From: Sinonovacula constricta
Lineage: Eukaryota > Mollusca > Bivalvia > Cardiida > Solecurtidae
Length of the DNA stretch: 64,000 nt
NCBI GenBank assembly: GCA_007844125.1
Contig: CM017563.1
Location: 23,932,394-23,996,393, forward strand
Direction of reading: 5' to 3'
Shown here in pieces: positions 36,632 to 48,261 of the stretch. The position numbers were made by a program, and so were the translations under genes. A model generated the notes under the pieces. The model saw only the letters and a list, made by a program, of their open reading frames with translations. It was not told where the DNA came from and ran no database searches. How positions within the stretch are numbered: the stretch's first letter is position 1; each line of letters begins with the position of its first letter.

Positions 36632-37101
36632 ATATACTAAAGGTGAAGAGGTCATTGATAAATCCCCAGGATTCCAACGTTACACAATTGGTGAACAATC
36701 TCTATGGACAAATAATCCATTGTTTAATATTTTCTCAAAATGAATTACAACACAGCCCATGTGATGATCGTGAACTCGTATTTTGACTTCTTGTACGCTA
36801 AAGCTATGTATGAATGTCTTGGCAACGTTGTGAAACGCATGTGTGATGGGTGTTCACAAATTCACAAATTCGACATTCCTGCGTTATGCTTGACGATCAA
36901 GAACACATTGACTTGTACTTTGAGAAGAAGATCTCTTCAGTCAATGTAGACGATATCCTTTGTTCTTGGAGTAAAATTGTGGTTAGCCTAAACATCTGTA
37001 TCCGTCCGGAGTTCATTGCTTTTCAGAAACTTAAAATATATGACAAAGACTGGTTAGCCATCATGAAAACGTACTTTTATCAAGTTGACATCTTAAACTA
37101 A
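36632..37101 (+). pseudogene. Frameshifted Cys-containing ORF of the Maverick/Polinton-like remnant
   Basis: Two overlapping frames (36740-36949 and 36850-37101) together give a helical protein. It has a C-x2-C pair (MCDGCSQIH), a following HSCVMLDD segment and an acidic helix (HIDLYFEKKISSVNVDD). The frame change falls at a duplicated CACAAATT at about 36855-36870. I do not recognise a function. Confidence 0.4.
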
Positions 37102-37724
37102 CTAAATATTAATGTTAACATGACTTGACCAATGACACCATACTACCGCTAAGTGATACCACACATGTTTAAGGTCACCTTGTTTTCCGCTAACAATAAC
37201 CTACTAACTATGTCATTGAATTATAATGTTAAGTGTACTTAACCTTGTGGTGTACTGATAATACCATGTGAAATGTGTTTTTTTTGTAGGAGAAAAGAGA
37301 TGAAAATCTAACCCCGCGACATTGAAACCGTTTTCGTCAGTGTAGATTATATCAACTTGACCTTAATATTTGATATTTATAAATCCTTAACTCGTTCCGG
37401 TATAGAACAACTCTGAAATACCTTCTCACAGTTACAATACAAAAACACATGTATAAGTTATATTTACGTTTTATTTATACAGTTGTAATGACATAGGAAC
37501 GAATGTGTAACATTAATAAAACTATGATTATAAGTTTAATAAGGAATTCAAATACATTTTAAAATTCAAAACATGTAAGAGTTTAGTTTCCCACTGATCT
37601 GGAAAAGGTGACTTAAGCACCCACACTGTCTAACAGATATTTCAAAGTTTACTAATACAATAGGTTGTACTTAGAATTTTATTTTAGTCATGGAAATGCA
37701 AGCGAATGGGTCTATTCAACACAA
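37102..37724. other. No gene recognised
   Basis: AT-rich gap between the Maverick-like ORFs; no open frame with recognisable content. Confidence 0.4.
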
Positions 37725-38239
37725 TTATTACTATAATGCAAATAACCCCGGTGCATTTACAGGCCCACAAAACTATACAAAATTTTGGAGTAAAAATATC
37801 CGAGAGTTTTCAGCTTGTATTACATAAATAAATGGTTGAAGAACCAGGACAAATATTCACTATAAAGAGAACCACGACAAAAAATTAAAACGGCAGGAGC
37901 TTGGTATCGGCCATTGATGAACAGTTTGATGCTGATTTAACTTTAGGGGAAAATTTAAATAAATACAATGATGGTGTACGGTTTTAATTGTTTGCGATCG
38001 ATATATTCAGTCGTTATCTGGGGGTAAAACCGCTTCACGACAAAACGGCCAAATCTATCCTACATGCAGTCAAAAAAATATTTGCTGAAAGAAAGCCTTT
38101 AAAACTGAGGACTAATAAAGGCTCAGAATTCAACAACAGATTTTTAAAGAAATATTTGAAAGACAACACTGTTTATTATTTTACCACGCAGAATATTCCT
38201 AAAGCGAATTATGTTGAACGTGTACACAAAAACTATTAA
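37725..38239 (+). pseudogene. Maverick/Polinton-type integrase, defective
   Basis: Segments in order: YYNANNPGAFTG, then WLKNQDKYSL (another frame), then IDEQFDADL ... KYNDGV, then AIDIFSRYLGVKPLHDK (first catalytic Asp), KLRTNKGSEF, and VERVH (expected Glu). This is the DDE integrase of Mavericks/Polintons (F54H12.3-like). Defects: a frame change between the first segments, a TAA at 37985-37987, and AAT at 38114-38116, which puts Asn where the second catalytic Asp belongs. It is a fossil. Confidence 0.8.
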
Positions 38240-38415
38240 AGTCATGTCCAAACTTTATATCCAAACTTCCAACTTAAAACGGCTAACAAGCCCTTATATA
38301 GACCCAAAGAATTTCTAGAACATTCACGAAACCCAGAACATTCTCGAAACCCAGTTAAAAATAAACAAATGAACTTTCTAGCATGATCCTTATTTTCTAG
38401 CAGTTACGCGAATGC

Positions 38416-38451
38416 TACGTCATCCGAAATACGTCATGCGAATTACGTCAT
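38416..38451 (+). promoter_or_regulatory. Three TACGTCAT motifs at exact 14-bp spacing
   Basis: TACGTCAT begins at 38416, 38430 and 38444. The core resembles a CRE/ATF-type site (TGACGTA on the other strand). It could equally be a short tandem repeat of a 14-mer. Confidence 0.45.
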
Positions 38452-38517
38452 GACTACTACGATAAACAACCCCTTGACCTGACTCGCGTAACCTTAAACG
38501 TGTGTACTACTGTACAT

Positions 38518-38572
38518 AACAACAGTAGGTACACAGTAAGTACACAGTAGGTACAGTAGGTACACACTATTA
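38518..38572 (+). repeat. GTACACAGTAG short tandem repeat
   Basis: Four near copies of ACAGTAGGTAC in about 50 bp, after the Maverick-like remnant. Confidence 0.75.
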
Positions 38573-39390
38573 CGTTGTACTTATTTTTTCCAAAATGAAA
38601 GGTCTGTATTATATGAGTAATATGAGCCAGTCATATTCATGCAGATAATGTTCATAAGCAATGTAAGCTTTAAATATTATTAAAGTAATGGCAATGTTGT
38701 CTTCTAAGAATAACAATCGTTCGATTTATCCAACGGTTCTTGTGATTAATACAATGTATACAATGTATACAAATCCATAAATTGGCATCTCTCAAATTTC
38801 GTGGGATTTATCAAATGAAAACTAAACAATAGAAGCTGACAAAGAGTGGAGATCCATGTTATGAAACAACATTTACCTGGCCCTGACCTGTCCTGACACT
38901 GTCTGTGGATATATAAATGGATTTATGTGAGCAGTAGTAGTGGCAGAAAGAGAAAAGGGGAATTGGTATTGATCGTATTTATTTTAATTTAATTGTTCAC
39001 GTGATAGGTCAGGTCAGGGTCATGTTAAGTATGTGGGCTTTTAATAACGTGCAAGATATTTTAGTGAACAGCGTTTAAAAGTGGAATGCAGTACAACAGG
39101 TAAGAGACGTTTCGTATGGGCCGGTTTTAATCATGGTTATACAGTTATAAAGTTTGCATCGAATTAAATTCAAAGTTTAAATTTTTTGTTTGATATTTTT
39201 CCCTGGAAATACTTTACAACGCGCATTTTGCTATTTTTATCTCCACTTGTTTCCGGCTTCTGAGGGGATGGGGGGTGGGGGTGGGTCTTTGCCCCCCAAA
39301 CCCTCTTACCAACAGGCCACCGCCCCTCGGAACTCCTTCTATGGGCCTACAACTTGAAAAAAGCTGGCTACGCTCCTGACATCCATTGTT
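38573..39390. other. 3' flank of the globin gene; nothing firm
   Basis: This is downstream of the globin stop on the minus strand, so it should contain the 3' UTR. No other structure was recognised apart from a GC-rich patch near 39250-39340 (GGGGATGGGGGGTGGGGGTG), probably a repeat. Confidence 0.4.
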
Positions 39391-39754
39391 TTAGTCATTT
39401 GCTTCCTCTGGACATTGTTCTTGAGCATGTTCTTGCAGGTATATATGATACCCTTTTCTCATGTACCGCACTATATACGACAGAAGTGCCACCCAGGCTT
39501 CTTTGACTTCGGAAATGTATTCCTCCGCCAGCACTACTTCCATAACATCCATAACACTCTTCATATACACTGAAAAGTACTCCTCTCGAAAGTACTCATA
39601 CAGTCCGTGCTGCGCTCCAAGTACCAAGAGATGCTTCTCCACTTCCTCCCGTCTCAAATCCGCCGTTTCAACCACGTGACCAATTAACGTCATAAATTTC
39701 TCCACGTAACGTAACAAAACTGGGCTAGAAAGAGCTTCTTCGTCGCTCAAATGC
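39391..39754 (-). CDS. Globin gene, last exon (helices E to H)
   Basis: Acceptor TTTCCAG above 39754; stop at 39391. It joins in phase to the exon at 44828-44964. Aligned by motif to neuroglobin-type globins, LSSPVLLRYVEKFM covers the E helix and LGAQH carries the proximal His F8 (codon 39607-39609). Then come the F-G helices and KEAWVALLSYIVRYMRKGY (H helix). The distal E7 position is Tyr (39706-39708) instead of His. The tail continues about 15 residues past helix H. A single exon for E-H with no G-helix intron is unlike vertebrate globins. Role: haem protein, ligand not predictable. Confidence 0.85.
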
Positions 39755-40319
39755 CTGGAAACAGATAAAAGATAAGATCACATGATAAAAATGGTGGTTA
39801 TGTTACTACATTTGAGTTGAAAATATATTTGCAGTGAACATTATTTTAACGATTTTTGTGAAACTTTTTAACCTGTATTTTTCTTAAAAGCTAAATACTC
39901 TTTAATTGTTTTCGCAAAACCGCGAGATAATGATCGTGATTTATGCTCTGAGGGTGCTCCGATCACCTTTTGTGACGGCAACGTGCGTCGACCGACGTAT
40001 ATACTTGTACAAGACGACTGAAAAGCTGCATTTGTCCCGTATCTTTGTTTTGCAACGGTTTTCCGCAAACAATGTGTTAAAAGTAAACAACAATATAATA
40101 CTTGACAACGTTTCAATTTAAGTTGAATAATTGCCGACGTGTGGTAACAGTTGCGGAAATAAGTCCAGGTTTTTTTAGATTTTATAAACGCAGACTGCGG
40201 ATATGTATTACGTCATACAAAAGTTATTTTGATGGGTACATGGTTTATAATTCCTTGTGTATCTTACCACCTGCATATATTTTTGTGATCGACTCCTTTA
40301 GATAATAGTTTCTCATGCT

Positions 40320-40633
40320 AGACAGTGCAAGCTTCGGAGCACTTCTAGAATTTAACTTCTTGGTGTCAGATTATACAGCACCGCCCCAGTCCTGAGTTTA
40401 AAGTCTCAGTTATTTTGCACCAGATTTTAGGTTTTGCTTCTTGTCCCGCCTTCTAAGGGTGTCTGCGATACATGAATCCGGATACAATAGACTATATATT
40501 GGGACCGAATCAGTTGTTGTGTGATGGGAATCACTATGAAGCATTTCTGAAAATCCGGACCTAGGTCAGGATTTGAACCAAGACCTACGGCTTACTAAGC
40601 CAAGTTCGTAATCACTAGGTCAGCAATAAAAGC
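40320..40633 (-). mobile_element. tRNA-derived SINE, family 3
   Basis: On the minus strand: TGACCTAGTGATTACGAAC (A-box region), then GGTCTTGGTTCAAATCCTGA (B box), then a body with AAGAAGCAAAACCTAAAAT and CGGTGCTGTATAATCTGACA. The 3' limit is uncertain. Confidence 0.55.
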
Positions 40634-41039
40634 AGCGGCATCTTATGGTTCTGTTTTGTTGGTCCGTTTAATAAACGTCTATCGTTGCATTTGCATGAAT
40701 ATTAAAAACGTAAAACTCGTTGGTCTGACTACATTGTGTATTAACACATTAAGAAAGTTCTGGACTGAATAAAACTAATTACTGCCACTTCACTTTTGAG
40801 ACGTTTGGTAACGCTCCAATGTATTTGTTTTGATACAACACAAATAGCTAGAGATAAAAATATATTATACAGAAATATCAGACAAAATTAATTTAAAAAA
40901 TCATACAAAATTAAAAATTGGAATAATTCATGGAAAACTTAAACACATATCAGACTCAGAATGGTGCCGACTAAATTTTTAAAACAGTACAGTTTGTTTA
41001 AAATGGCCTTTAACTTAAATAAATTATTAAATAATTAAG

Positions 41040-41830
41040 TTCTAATTATCTTGTCAAAATTAACATCTATATTCATGTTCGTTAATTTGCAAATAATAAT
41101 TTCAAATCTACATTTAGTGATAGCCTGCGCTTAAGGAACAATACAAAAATCATTCTTCAAAGTTATGGTTAGTTATACGCAGACATCTAGCCAAATTATG
41201 CATTAAAATTGAATGAACAAAATGTAGACGAAATAATAAAAGAAATCACAAAAATCATAAAATGAACCAAATCATATGAAACTTAGATCAGCATTGTAAG
41301 GCTAGTATAGGTATGTATATAATCCTAGAAACTGTTGAGTTTATTTGCGAATTGCTTTTAAACAAACAGAATCTAATCAACTTTTCAAAAATAAAGAAGT
41401 CTATTGTTAGATTCCCATTCAGTTGTATGAATATTCATGTTGGCTAATTTGCATAATTAATTATTTCAAATCTAAGTTTAGTGATAGCCTCCAATTAAGG
41501 AGCGATACAAAAATAGTCTTCAATATTATGGTTACTTATAAGCAGACTTCTAGCCAAATTATGCTTTAAGATTGAATAAGCAAAATTTGGACGAAAATAG
41601 TTATAAAAAAATCATAAAAATTATAAAATGAACCAAATCATTTGAAACTTAGACCAACATGTGTTGTTAGACAAGAAGTGGTGTGTATATAACTTTAGAA
41701 ACTGTTGAACTTGTTTGAATATTGCTTGTAAATGAAAGAATCTAATCATCTTTTTAAAAATAAAGTCTAATTATAGATTCTCATTAAAATTTATAAATAT
41801 TTATAAGTGCTAATTTGCATAATTGACAAA
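41040..41830 (+). repeat. ~364-bp tandem repeat, two full copies plus a partial
   Basis: The marker TAATTTGC occurs at 41083, 41445 and 41811 (362 and 366 bp apart). Long stretches between them match, such as ATTTCAAATCTA, TTTAGTGATAGCCT and TCTAGCCAAATTATGC. Confidence 0.88.
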
Positions 41831-42378
41831 TGATCATAATGACCATTTAATAACCTTTAATTGAGTGCCAGTTCTATACTTCTATCACCATTTTCGGGAA
41901 ATATCCAATGTCAAGTCGCCTTCTTGGCGTGGTTGTGGTAAAAGGTAATGATTGTGGACGGATATTGTGGTTATCCTTTGTAACAAAGCCGGTAAAATCA
42001 ATGTCCAGTAATCAGTAGGCGTGCCACGTGCTTCGCATGCCAAGTGTCAATGTCCTCGAAAGGGAAGGTTTTATCTCCTATATATATAGTTTGGTCCGTG
42101 GGTTTACACCAGTAAGTGCATTAAAATAACTATAAAAATGTCATACCTCATGCCTGTAGGTCCTATGACTCACTTTCCATACATATTTATCATCGGAAAT
42201 GTCACGTTTTGAGACAATGAAAACCGCTGTAGATAAACTGTTTCAGTGTTAAATTAGCCGCCCATTTTTTAACTAAATTTCTACGCGCTCTATATGGTTA
42301 TGTAGAAAATAGGTAACTTTCGAAGCATATCAATGTGGTCAATCGAGAAAAAACTGTTATAACAAACATCACATTTTG

Positions 42379-42380
<2 letters not shown>

Positions 42381-42453
<73 letters not shown>
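42381..42453. repeat. (AT)n microsatellite, left of a SINE
   Basis: About 36 AT units directly abutting the 3' end of the minus-strand SINE. Confidence 0.97.
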
Positions 42454-42455
<2 letters not shown>

Positions 42456-42734
42456 ATGGGGATGGGATTTGCCGGCATTTTTGATGAAACTGTGCAGCGA
42501 CATTTCTATCATTATAGCACATAGGCATTTATGAGGTGCCCAGGGACTGAACCTGGTCGGTCCATTATCCTGACACCGACGAGTCAGGCGTAATGTTGTC
42601 CCCTTATCCCCGAGCGTTAGGAGGGATGCCACTACTACCAACTTTAAAGTCTCTGGTTTGACCAGGCCGAGTTTGAACCCACGACCTCCCGATCCGCAAG
42701 CCGACGTTCTACCAATTGAGCTAGTGCGGCCGGT

Positions 42735-42736
<2 letters not shown>
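42454..42736 (-). mobile_element. tRNA-derived SINE, family 1 (copy 2)
   Basis: On the minus strand: GCACTAGCTCAATTGGTAGA, GTGGGTTCAAACTCGG, then the family body, ending GCCGGCAAATCCCATCCCC. It is bracketed on both sides by (AT)n, so it either landed inside a microsatellite or the tracts expanded from its target duplication. Confidence 0.9.

Positions 42737-42817
<81 letters not shown>
42737..42817. repeat. (AT)n microsatellite, right of a SINE
   Basis: About 40 AT units starting directly at the tRNA-like head of the minus-strand SINE. Confidence 0.97.
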
Positions 42818-42821
<4 letters not shown>

Positions 42822-43224
42822 TAAATGTTCATATAATAGCCATTTTCGTACTCCTTATACACATAGGGTTTAACTAGACCAATGTATTGTTTTATCTCAG
42901 TTGCAAATTATTCTTAAATATTAAATAAGCTAGCAATTAATTGCCTTTATTGTTCGTTACGAGTGGATAATTAAGACAAACTCTATAGATAAAAAGAATC
43001 ACTACTGTTCGTTCAAACTTAGCAGATTCTGTTGCAACTCCTGCATTGTTGTGCAATATTCTAGTAGTATTATTAAGTAATCGTGTTGGACTATGAACTG
43101 TGACATGTTCAAGTTTAACAATAATTTATTTTCTCCTCCTCCGATCTCCTCTGGCCAGGACATAGGCATTTCTGTCTATAGTAAGAGCCCAGAAAAGGAG
43201 GTGAGAAAGAATGAGAGTGAAATT

Positions 43225-43225
<1 letters not shown>

Positions 43226-43283
<58 letters not shown>
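43226..43283. repeat. (AG)n microsatellite
   Basis: About 28 AG units; the Arg-Glu and Leu-Ser repeats in overlapping frames are artefacts. Confidence 0.97.
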
Positions 43284-43287
<4 letters not shown>

Positions 43288-44174
43288 GGAAAAGGGCGAA
43301 GAGAGAAAAAATGCTGTAAACAATGACAAATCGCTGTTTGTTTTATTTTGTATGTTAATTTATATAGGCCTAATCTATTTACATATTGAAAATATCAATT
43401 AAATTTATTGGCTTTAGTACTTGGACCCGTGTAATTATCATTTGCGTCTAGAATTTCTATATTTGATCCTAAACTACCAGTTTGTACTCTATGAATCAAT
43501 ACCATGTACTTGCCTCGTGGTTGTTGATGTCTAACCGGATGAGATTATTTTATACCATTGATTCAGCCGTGTGAAATTGAAATAGCATTCGAGTTCCTCC
43601 CAAAATCATTTGGACAAAGGTATCAAACGGAATACGGTATTATTGTAGTCAACAAATAATGATATGGGATATTACAAAAACAGATTCAATAAAGCAAGAA
43701 AACGAAAACGTTCAATAAACAACCGGATATGCAACTCCAAAACGCTCTTCAAAACTAAACAGAAAAGTTGGTTCCTGTTTACACAGTAAAATAAACATGT
43801 CACAACCAACGTGGTCGTAATGGCGTTGAATTAATTGAACGCGGAGGGGGTTTTTTTAATAATAGACAGACCTAATGAGAATGATAAAACAGCTGGATTA
43901 ATGACTTTGTGAAATGTCTCTTTATTAAGCATAAAAATTGTATTGATTTTGATTTTAAATGAGTAATGGACCTTTGTTCTATTTATAAAATATATTTTGT
44001 CAGCCCTGTTTATCACATATATTGGTTAGATGTTTTATAAAACTTCTCAAAAACATATTTTGTCTACTCTACTCTAGTATTGGTCTGTTTTTATTTAACA
44101 CCAACAATAACATCGGCGCCATATCACATACCAAGTGTCGGTGTGCCGTAAAACCCAAAATACAGCAACTACCA

Positions 44175-44500
44175 AGCAGACTTGTATGGAAGGGAATATC
44201 CGCCAATATTCATTTTTTAAATTGCAAATTGCAACAGTGCATATGCATGAATTTGTTATTTGTTTACACAAACGTGTTCGTTTGTACACATATCTATTTC
44301 CCATATCTTGCATAGAATTGGAAGTTACAAATCTCAAGTCACATTTCCCATGCCACAAATTGTATGTTCGCTTACAATTTAGAGATCTCAAGTAACAAAT
44401 TACTAATGAACAAGTTAAAAATGGGAAACATTCAGACGCTAGGTGGCGATATTGCATAAGTATATACATCACAGAGTTAAAAAAAAAAATAGAACTAAAC
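44175..44500 (+). repeat. Dispersed repeat, copy 1 (pairs with 49490-49830)
   Basis: Shared landmarks with the second copy: TATGGAAGGG(G/A)ATATCCGCC, TTTGCACAAAC-type and TCAAGTCACA words, and ACATTCAGACGCTAGGTGGC. No coding content recognised. Confidence 0.8.
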
Positions 44501-44827
44501 GACTCACTTCAAAGGAGATAAAATAGAAATAGCCAATGTTATTTGCTTGTATATGTAAACGCGCTTCATTTTTCACTGATTTTTTTGTTATATAACTTGA
44601 ACATATTTCGACCTCTATTTCCAGCTTTGTTTGATCGGTGTAATATTGAACGCACCATGTTTTATTATAAATACATAAATCCAGTTTCTGCATCAGTTGA
44701 TTGTGAATCGCAGCAACTGTTCTGCAACATGCCGCAGCTTTATCGCGCTGAAGAATTTATCAGTCTATAAATATATGCTTGTATATATATGTATTTCAAC
44801 GATTTTAAGAAATGATGCTTTGCTTAC

Positions 44828-44964
44828 CTGATTGACGGAAAGACGAATTTTATTTTCGGTTCTCTCAGAAAGGCGTAACGGAAGACCTGCAGACCGAACA
44901 TGCCACTGTCACGTGACATTATCGGCCATGTGCTTCTGAGTGTGTTTAACTGGTTGTCCGAAAA
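44828..44964 (-). CDS. Globin gene, exon for helices A to C
   Basis: Acceptor ACCTAG above 44964 (with a CACTAAC branch-like sequence farther up) and strong donor CAG|GTAAGC below 44828. It codes for FSDNQLNTLRSTWPIM (A helix, invariant Trp A12), then GLQVFRYAFLREP (B-C helices, Pro C2) and FVFPSI with Phe CD1 (codon 44839-44841). It ends with two bases that join the G at 39754 to make Arg. One or more upstream exons with the start codon are missing; I could not find them. Confidence 0.8.
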
Positions 44965-45540
44965 CTAGGTCTCCTGGTTGAGGTTTGACAGGGCGAAATC
45001 CCCTCTCTGTGTGACGTTAGTGCCCTAACAGCCCATCAAGTAGGGGCATGCGGCCATAGGCACTCACTTCATCTGCAAGGGTTGAATGATTATATTCATG
45101 CTCTCCAATGTGGTAATGCCGCTGAAAATAATATTTATGTGAAACTTGAATAAGTCGTGTGTTAAAAGTAACCAAAATAAATCATTGCTGAAGGTTGTGA
45201 TTTCGATTCCTGCCACTGAAAACCAAGGTATCGAAGTAGGTATAACGTGTCATGTATGGGTGCGAAGTGCCCCGGTTACATTTTCCAGGACCAGACAAAG
45301 CTGAGGAAACATTTCGTTAGCTTACACTAAATTCGTAAGTCTAGTTCACTTAAGAATTGGTGCCGACGTTAAAGTCACCATTTTAAACTAGCATTGATAC
45401 AACTATCTCTCCGATATAATGTCAGTATGTGGCGACTGAAAGTACTGGCTGTACAACAGCAGGAATACTTTTATGTGGCTAAACAGTAAACAGTCGTAAC
45501 CTTAACTGGTTCTCCAAAACTACAAACAATCAAACCTGTA
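44965..45540. other. No gene recognised
   Basis: Upstream of the recognisable globin coding sequence. A B-box-like TTTCGATTCCTGCC near 45200 hints at another degenerate SINE, not supported further. Confidence 0.35.
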
Positions 45541-45828
45541 ACCGCAATAGCTCAGGTGGTAGAGCGTCGGCTTGCGGTTCGGGAGGTCGTGGGTTCAAAG
45601 CCCGGCCGGGTCAAACCAATGACTTTAAAGTTTATAGTAGTAGCATCCCTCCTTACGCTCTGGGCTAAGGGGACAGCATTACGTCTGACTCCTCGGTGTC
45701 AGTATAATGAACCGACCGAGTTCAGTCCCTGGGCACCTCATAAGTGCCTCTGTGCTATAATGATAAAATGGCGCTGCACAATATCGTCAAATATGCCGGC
45801 AAATTCCATCCCATCCCATCTCTGAAAG
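45541..45828 (+). mobile_element. tRNA-derived SINE, family 1 (copy 3)
   Basis: GCAATAGCTCAGGTGGTAGA, GTGGGTTCAAAGCCCGG, GGTGTCAGTATAATGAACC and a 3' end CAAATTCCATCCCATCCC. Same orientation as the copy at 18295 and opposite to the one at 42454. Confidence 0.92.
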
Positions 45829-47610
45829 CTACTAGATTTACAGATATAAATTATGATAGTTCGAATAAGGTTTAAATGCATTTAAAATTGAAGTGAGACC
45901 TTATCTGGTTTCACACTGTGGTCACAGTGGGCGGTTAATTGGTTGTAGGAAGGAAGAAGGTGTGGGTGCGTCTAGCCGGCTGGACACAGCCTAAGGCTGC
46001 AGTGGTACCATGGAAAAAAAGCTTTACTGACCAATGTCAGTGCAGTAAGTTCATGTGCATCAGGTGTTATTTAATAAACTGTCAGTCACTTCTTTGTCGG
46101 GAAGTTTGTGTTATTGCAAGACATCTGTTGGTTTATATATAATTGCATCTTATAATTGAGTTAATATGAGCAAATATCGGTAGTAACTTTATGTTTAAGG
46201 TGTAGTGGTGTTATCGATTTTCTCAGCTGGACATTAGCTGTAATATCTTCTTGTATTTGTGATTAATGAGTGATATTATGGTTCTACTATGACCTGTTCT
46301 CGCACTCGATGGAATTTGTATACTTTTGAGAAGCGTAGTTATTCAGCAAGCAGAAGACCTTTTTTACGATACACTATAGTCGAACATTGAAACTGGCCAA
46401 TGTTTACTTAATCACATCTTCTTTTGCAGAAAAAAGCGTGTGATACAAAACTATTATTTTCTGAGACATAGTTGCATTACCTGTGGACCATTGTCAACAC
46501 TCTATTATCTTAACTTTTTGATGTTTACAAAAACTACTGCACGTGTAACATATACGCTTCATTTTGACATCATTACTGTATTGTATACGCATTTAAACAC
46601 AAAAACGAACACCAGACAATATTCCCGGTTGTTGTACAGTGATAGGTTTAGCGACTTTATAGGAATCAATTAAACATACTAATGTTCCTAATATTTGATA
46701 TTCTAAATCTTACTGAATTCAGAACTAAGGATACGTATACGAATGTGAGGTTATGATTATATAAACTGATAATATAAAAAACATAAAAATGTGAAATAGT
46801 TTTACAATTGCCATATATATATAATTATATCTGTGGATGAATACATTTTAACAGAAATGGTTGACTTAAGGTTGTTACTTATAGTTTTTCGTTTGATATT
46901 GAACTAATGCGGATTATAAAAAGTTCAAATTTTCTGTTGAAAGAGTGCGTTTTAAAAATAGGTAAATGTACAACATGGCCGAAAGATGTAATATTGCGAT
47001 GTTCGTTGGTGATATAAATCTGGACACAATTTTGTTGTTGTTTGTTGTGATGGTTGTTTTATAAACATAGAGGTCAACGTCGTTGACAATGTTGATAATT
47101 ATTATGTCAGTTTTTTACGATGATTTTTGTAGTTATCATACAGCATTGAGCGTGTAACGGATATTAATTCGTAAAAAATTGCGACAACGCTCTTCAGAAA
47201 ACCGGAAACACGCTGCGGCGTAATATGCAAACGAACACGCCGTATATGGTGATTGCGGCCTATTATGTATGTGGAAATTATTTTATATTTCCTGATAGAT
47301 TTTTTATGTGCTATTGTGGTGATCAAACTGAATATGGTAATTTCAACCTGTCATGTATGAGGTGTGGAAATAGAACTGAATTTCTGAAATTAGGCTGTTA
47401 TGTAAAAATGATATAATGATGTTGGCTACTGTCATTTAAAGCGACCTTTTTAACGATTGTTAAAAAACAACCATATATGATTCAAAAGTAGTTTAATACT
47501 TAAAATATTTGCAGGTGAATAATATCTATTTATATTATTTTTAACATATCTAAAGTTATGTTTATTGGGTACAATATATAAGTCAATAATACTGTATACC
47601 TACAGTATTT
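45829..47610. other. No firm gene; one small Cys-containing open frame at 47225-47416
   Basis: The 63-codon plus-strand frame at 47225-47416 has two C-x-C / C-x2-C pairs (MCYCGD ... CMRCGN) and a late Cys. It has no splice or expression signal I can judge and is left as a possible small ORF or exon. The rest is AT-rich with no recognised structure. Confidence 0.3.
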
Positions 47611-47880
47611 TAGTTATCTGGAGACGCACTTGAAGCAGATATACTGCTGTCTTCACTGTGTATAGCATGCCGTGAACACCTGGCATGATACCACACCCTG
47701 TCACATTATCCTGACACTGGACCAACCAGTCGTGGAACTTCCCTTATATTTGCTTGAGCGTTAGCAAGGGAGCTAATCTACTACCATTTTCAACGACTTC
47801 GGTCTGTCGCGGTCCGGGTTCGAACACGGGGCTTCCCGTACCTGTAGCCGACGCTCTTCCGATTGCGCTACAAGGTCCGA
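47611..47880 (-). mobile_element. tRNA-derived SINE, family 2 (copy 2)
   Basis: Matches the copy at 12468-12747 along its length: tail ATAACTAAAATA, CACTGTGTATAGCATGCC, GCTTGAGCGTTAGCAAGG, and on the minus strand the head TTGTAGCGCAATCGGAAGAG with the good B box GTGTTCGAACCCGG. Confidence 0.85.
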
Positions 47881-48261
47881 TTTAAAGTTAGATCTACTGC
47901 ATATATGCACGTGATTCTCTGATTCCTTGCTGCAAAGTGTTCATTCTGCGCTGCATTGAACATTTTTATAATCTTTTGAGATACTTGTGATGTTGTACTG
48001 GAATCTGTTTTAAAACAAAGAAAATCTAATTAAGGTTTAATTAAAAACATTTAAAACGTCAGAGCTGTCAAAATAATCTTTATAAGAGGAGATGAAATAA
48101 AATCATGACATTGGCATTGCAGCAAATCGCATCATTAGAAAACAAATATTCACAGACTGGAAGACTGAATCTGAATGACAATACTGTGTAAATACTGGTG
48201 AAGACCACAGAGAGCGCGTGCTTTAAACAAGATGACTGTCTGCTACCTTACTTTCTTCCTT

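Larger units (their letters stand above)
39755..44827. other. 5-kb intron of the globin gene
   Basis: Contains a SINE (about 40320-40633), a 364-bp tandem repeat, a SINE bracketed by (AT)n, an (AG)n tract and one copy of a dispersed repeat. No further globin exon is needed, because the two recognised exons join in phase. Confidence 0.6.
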
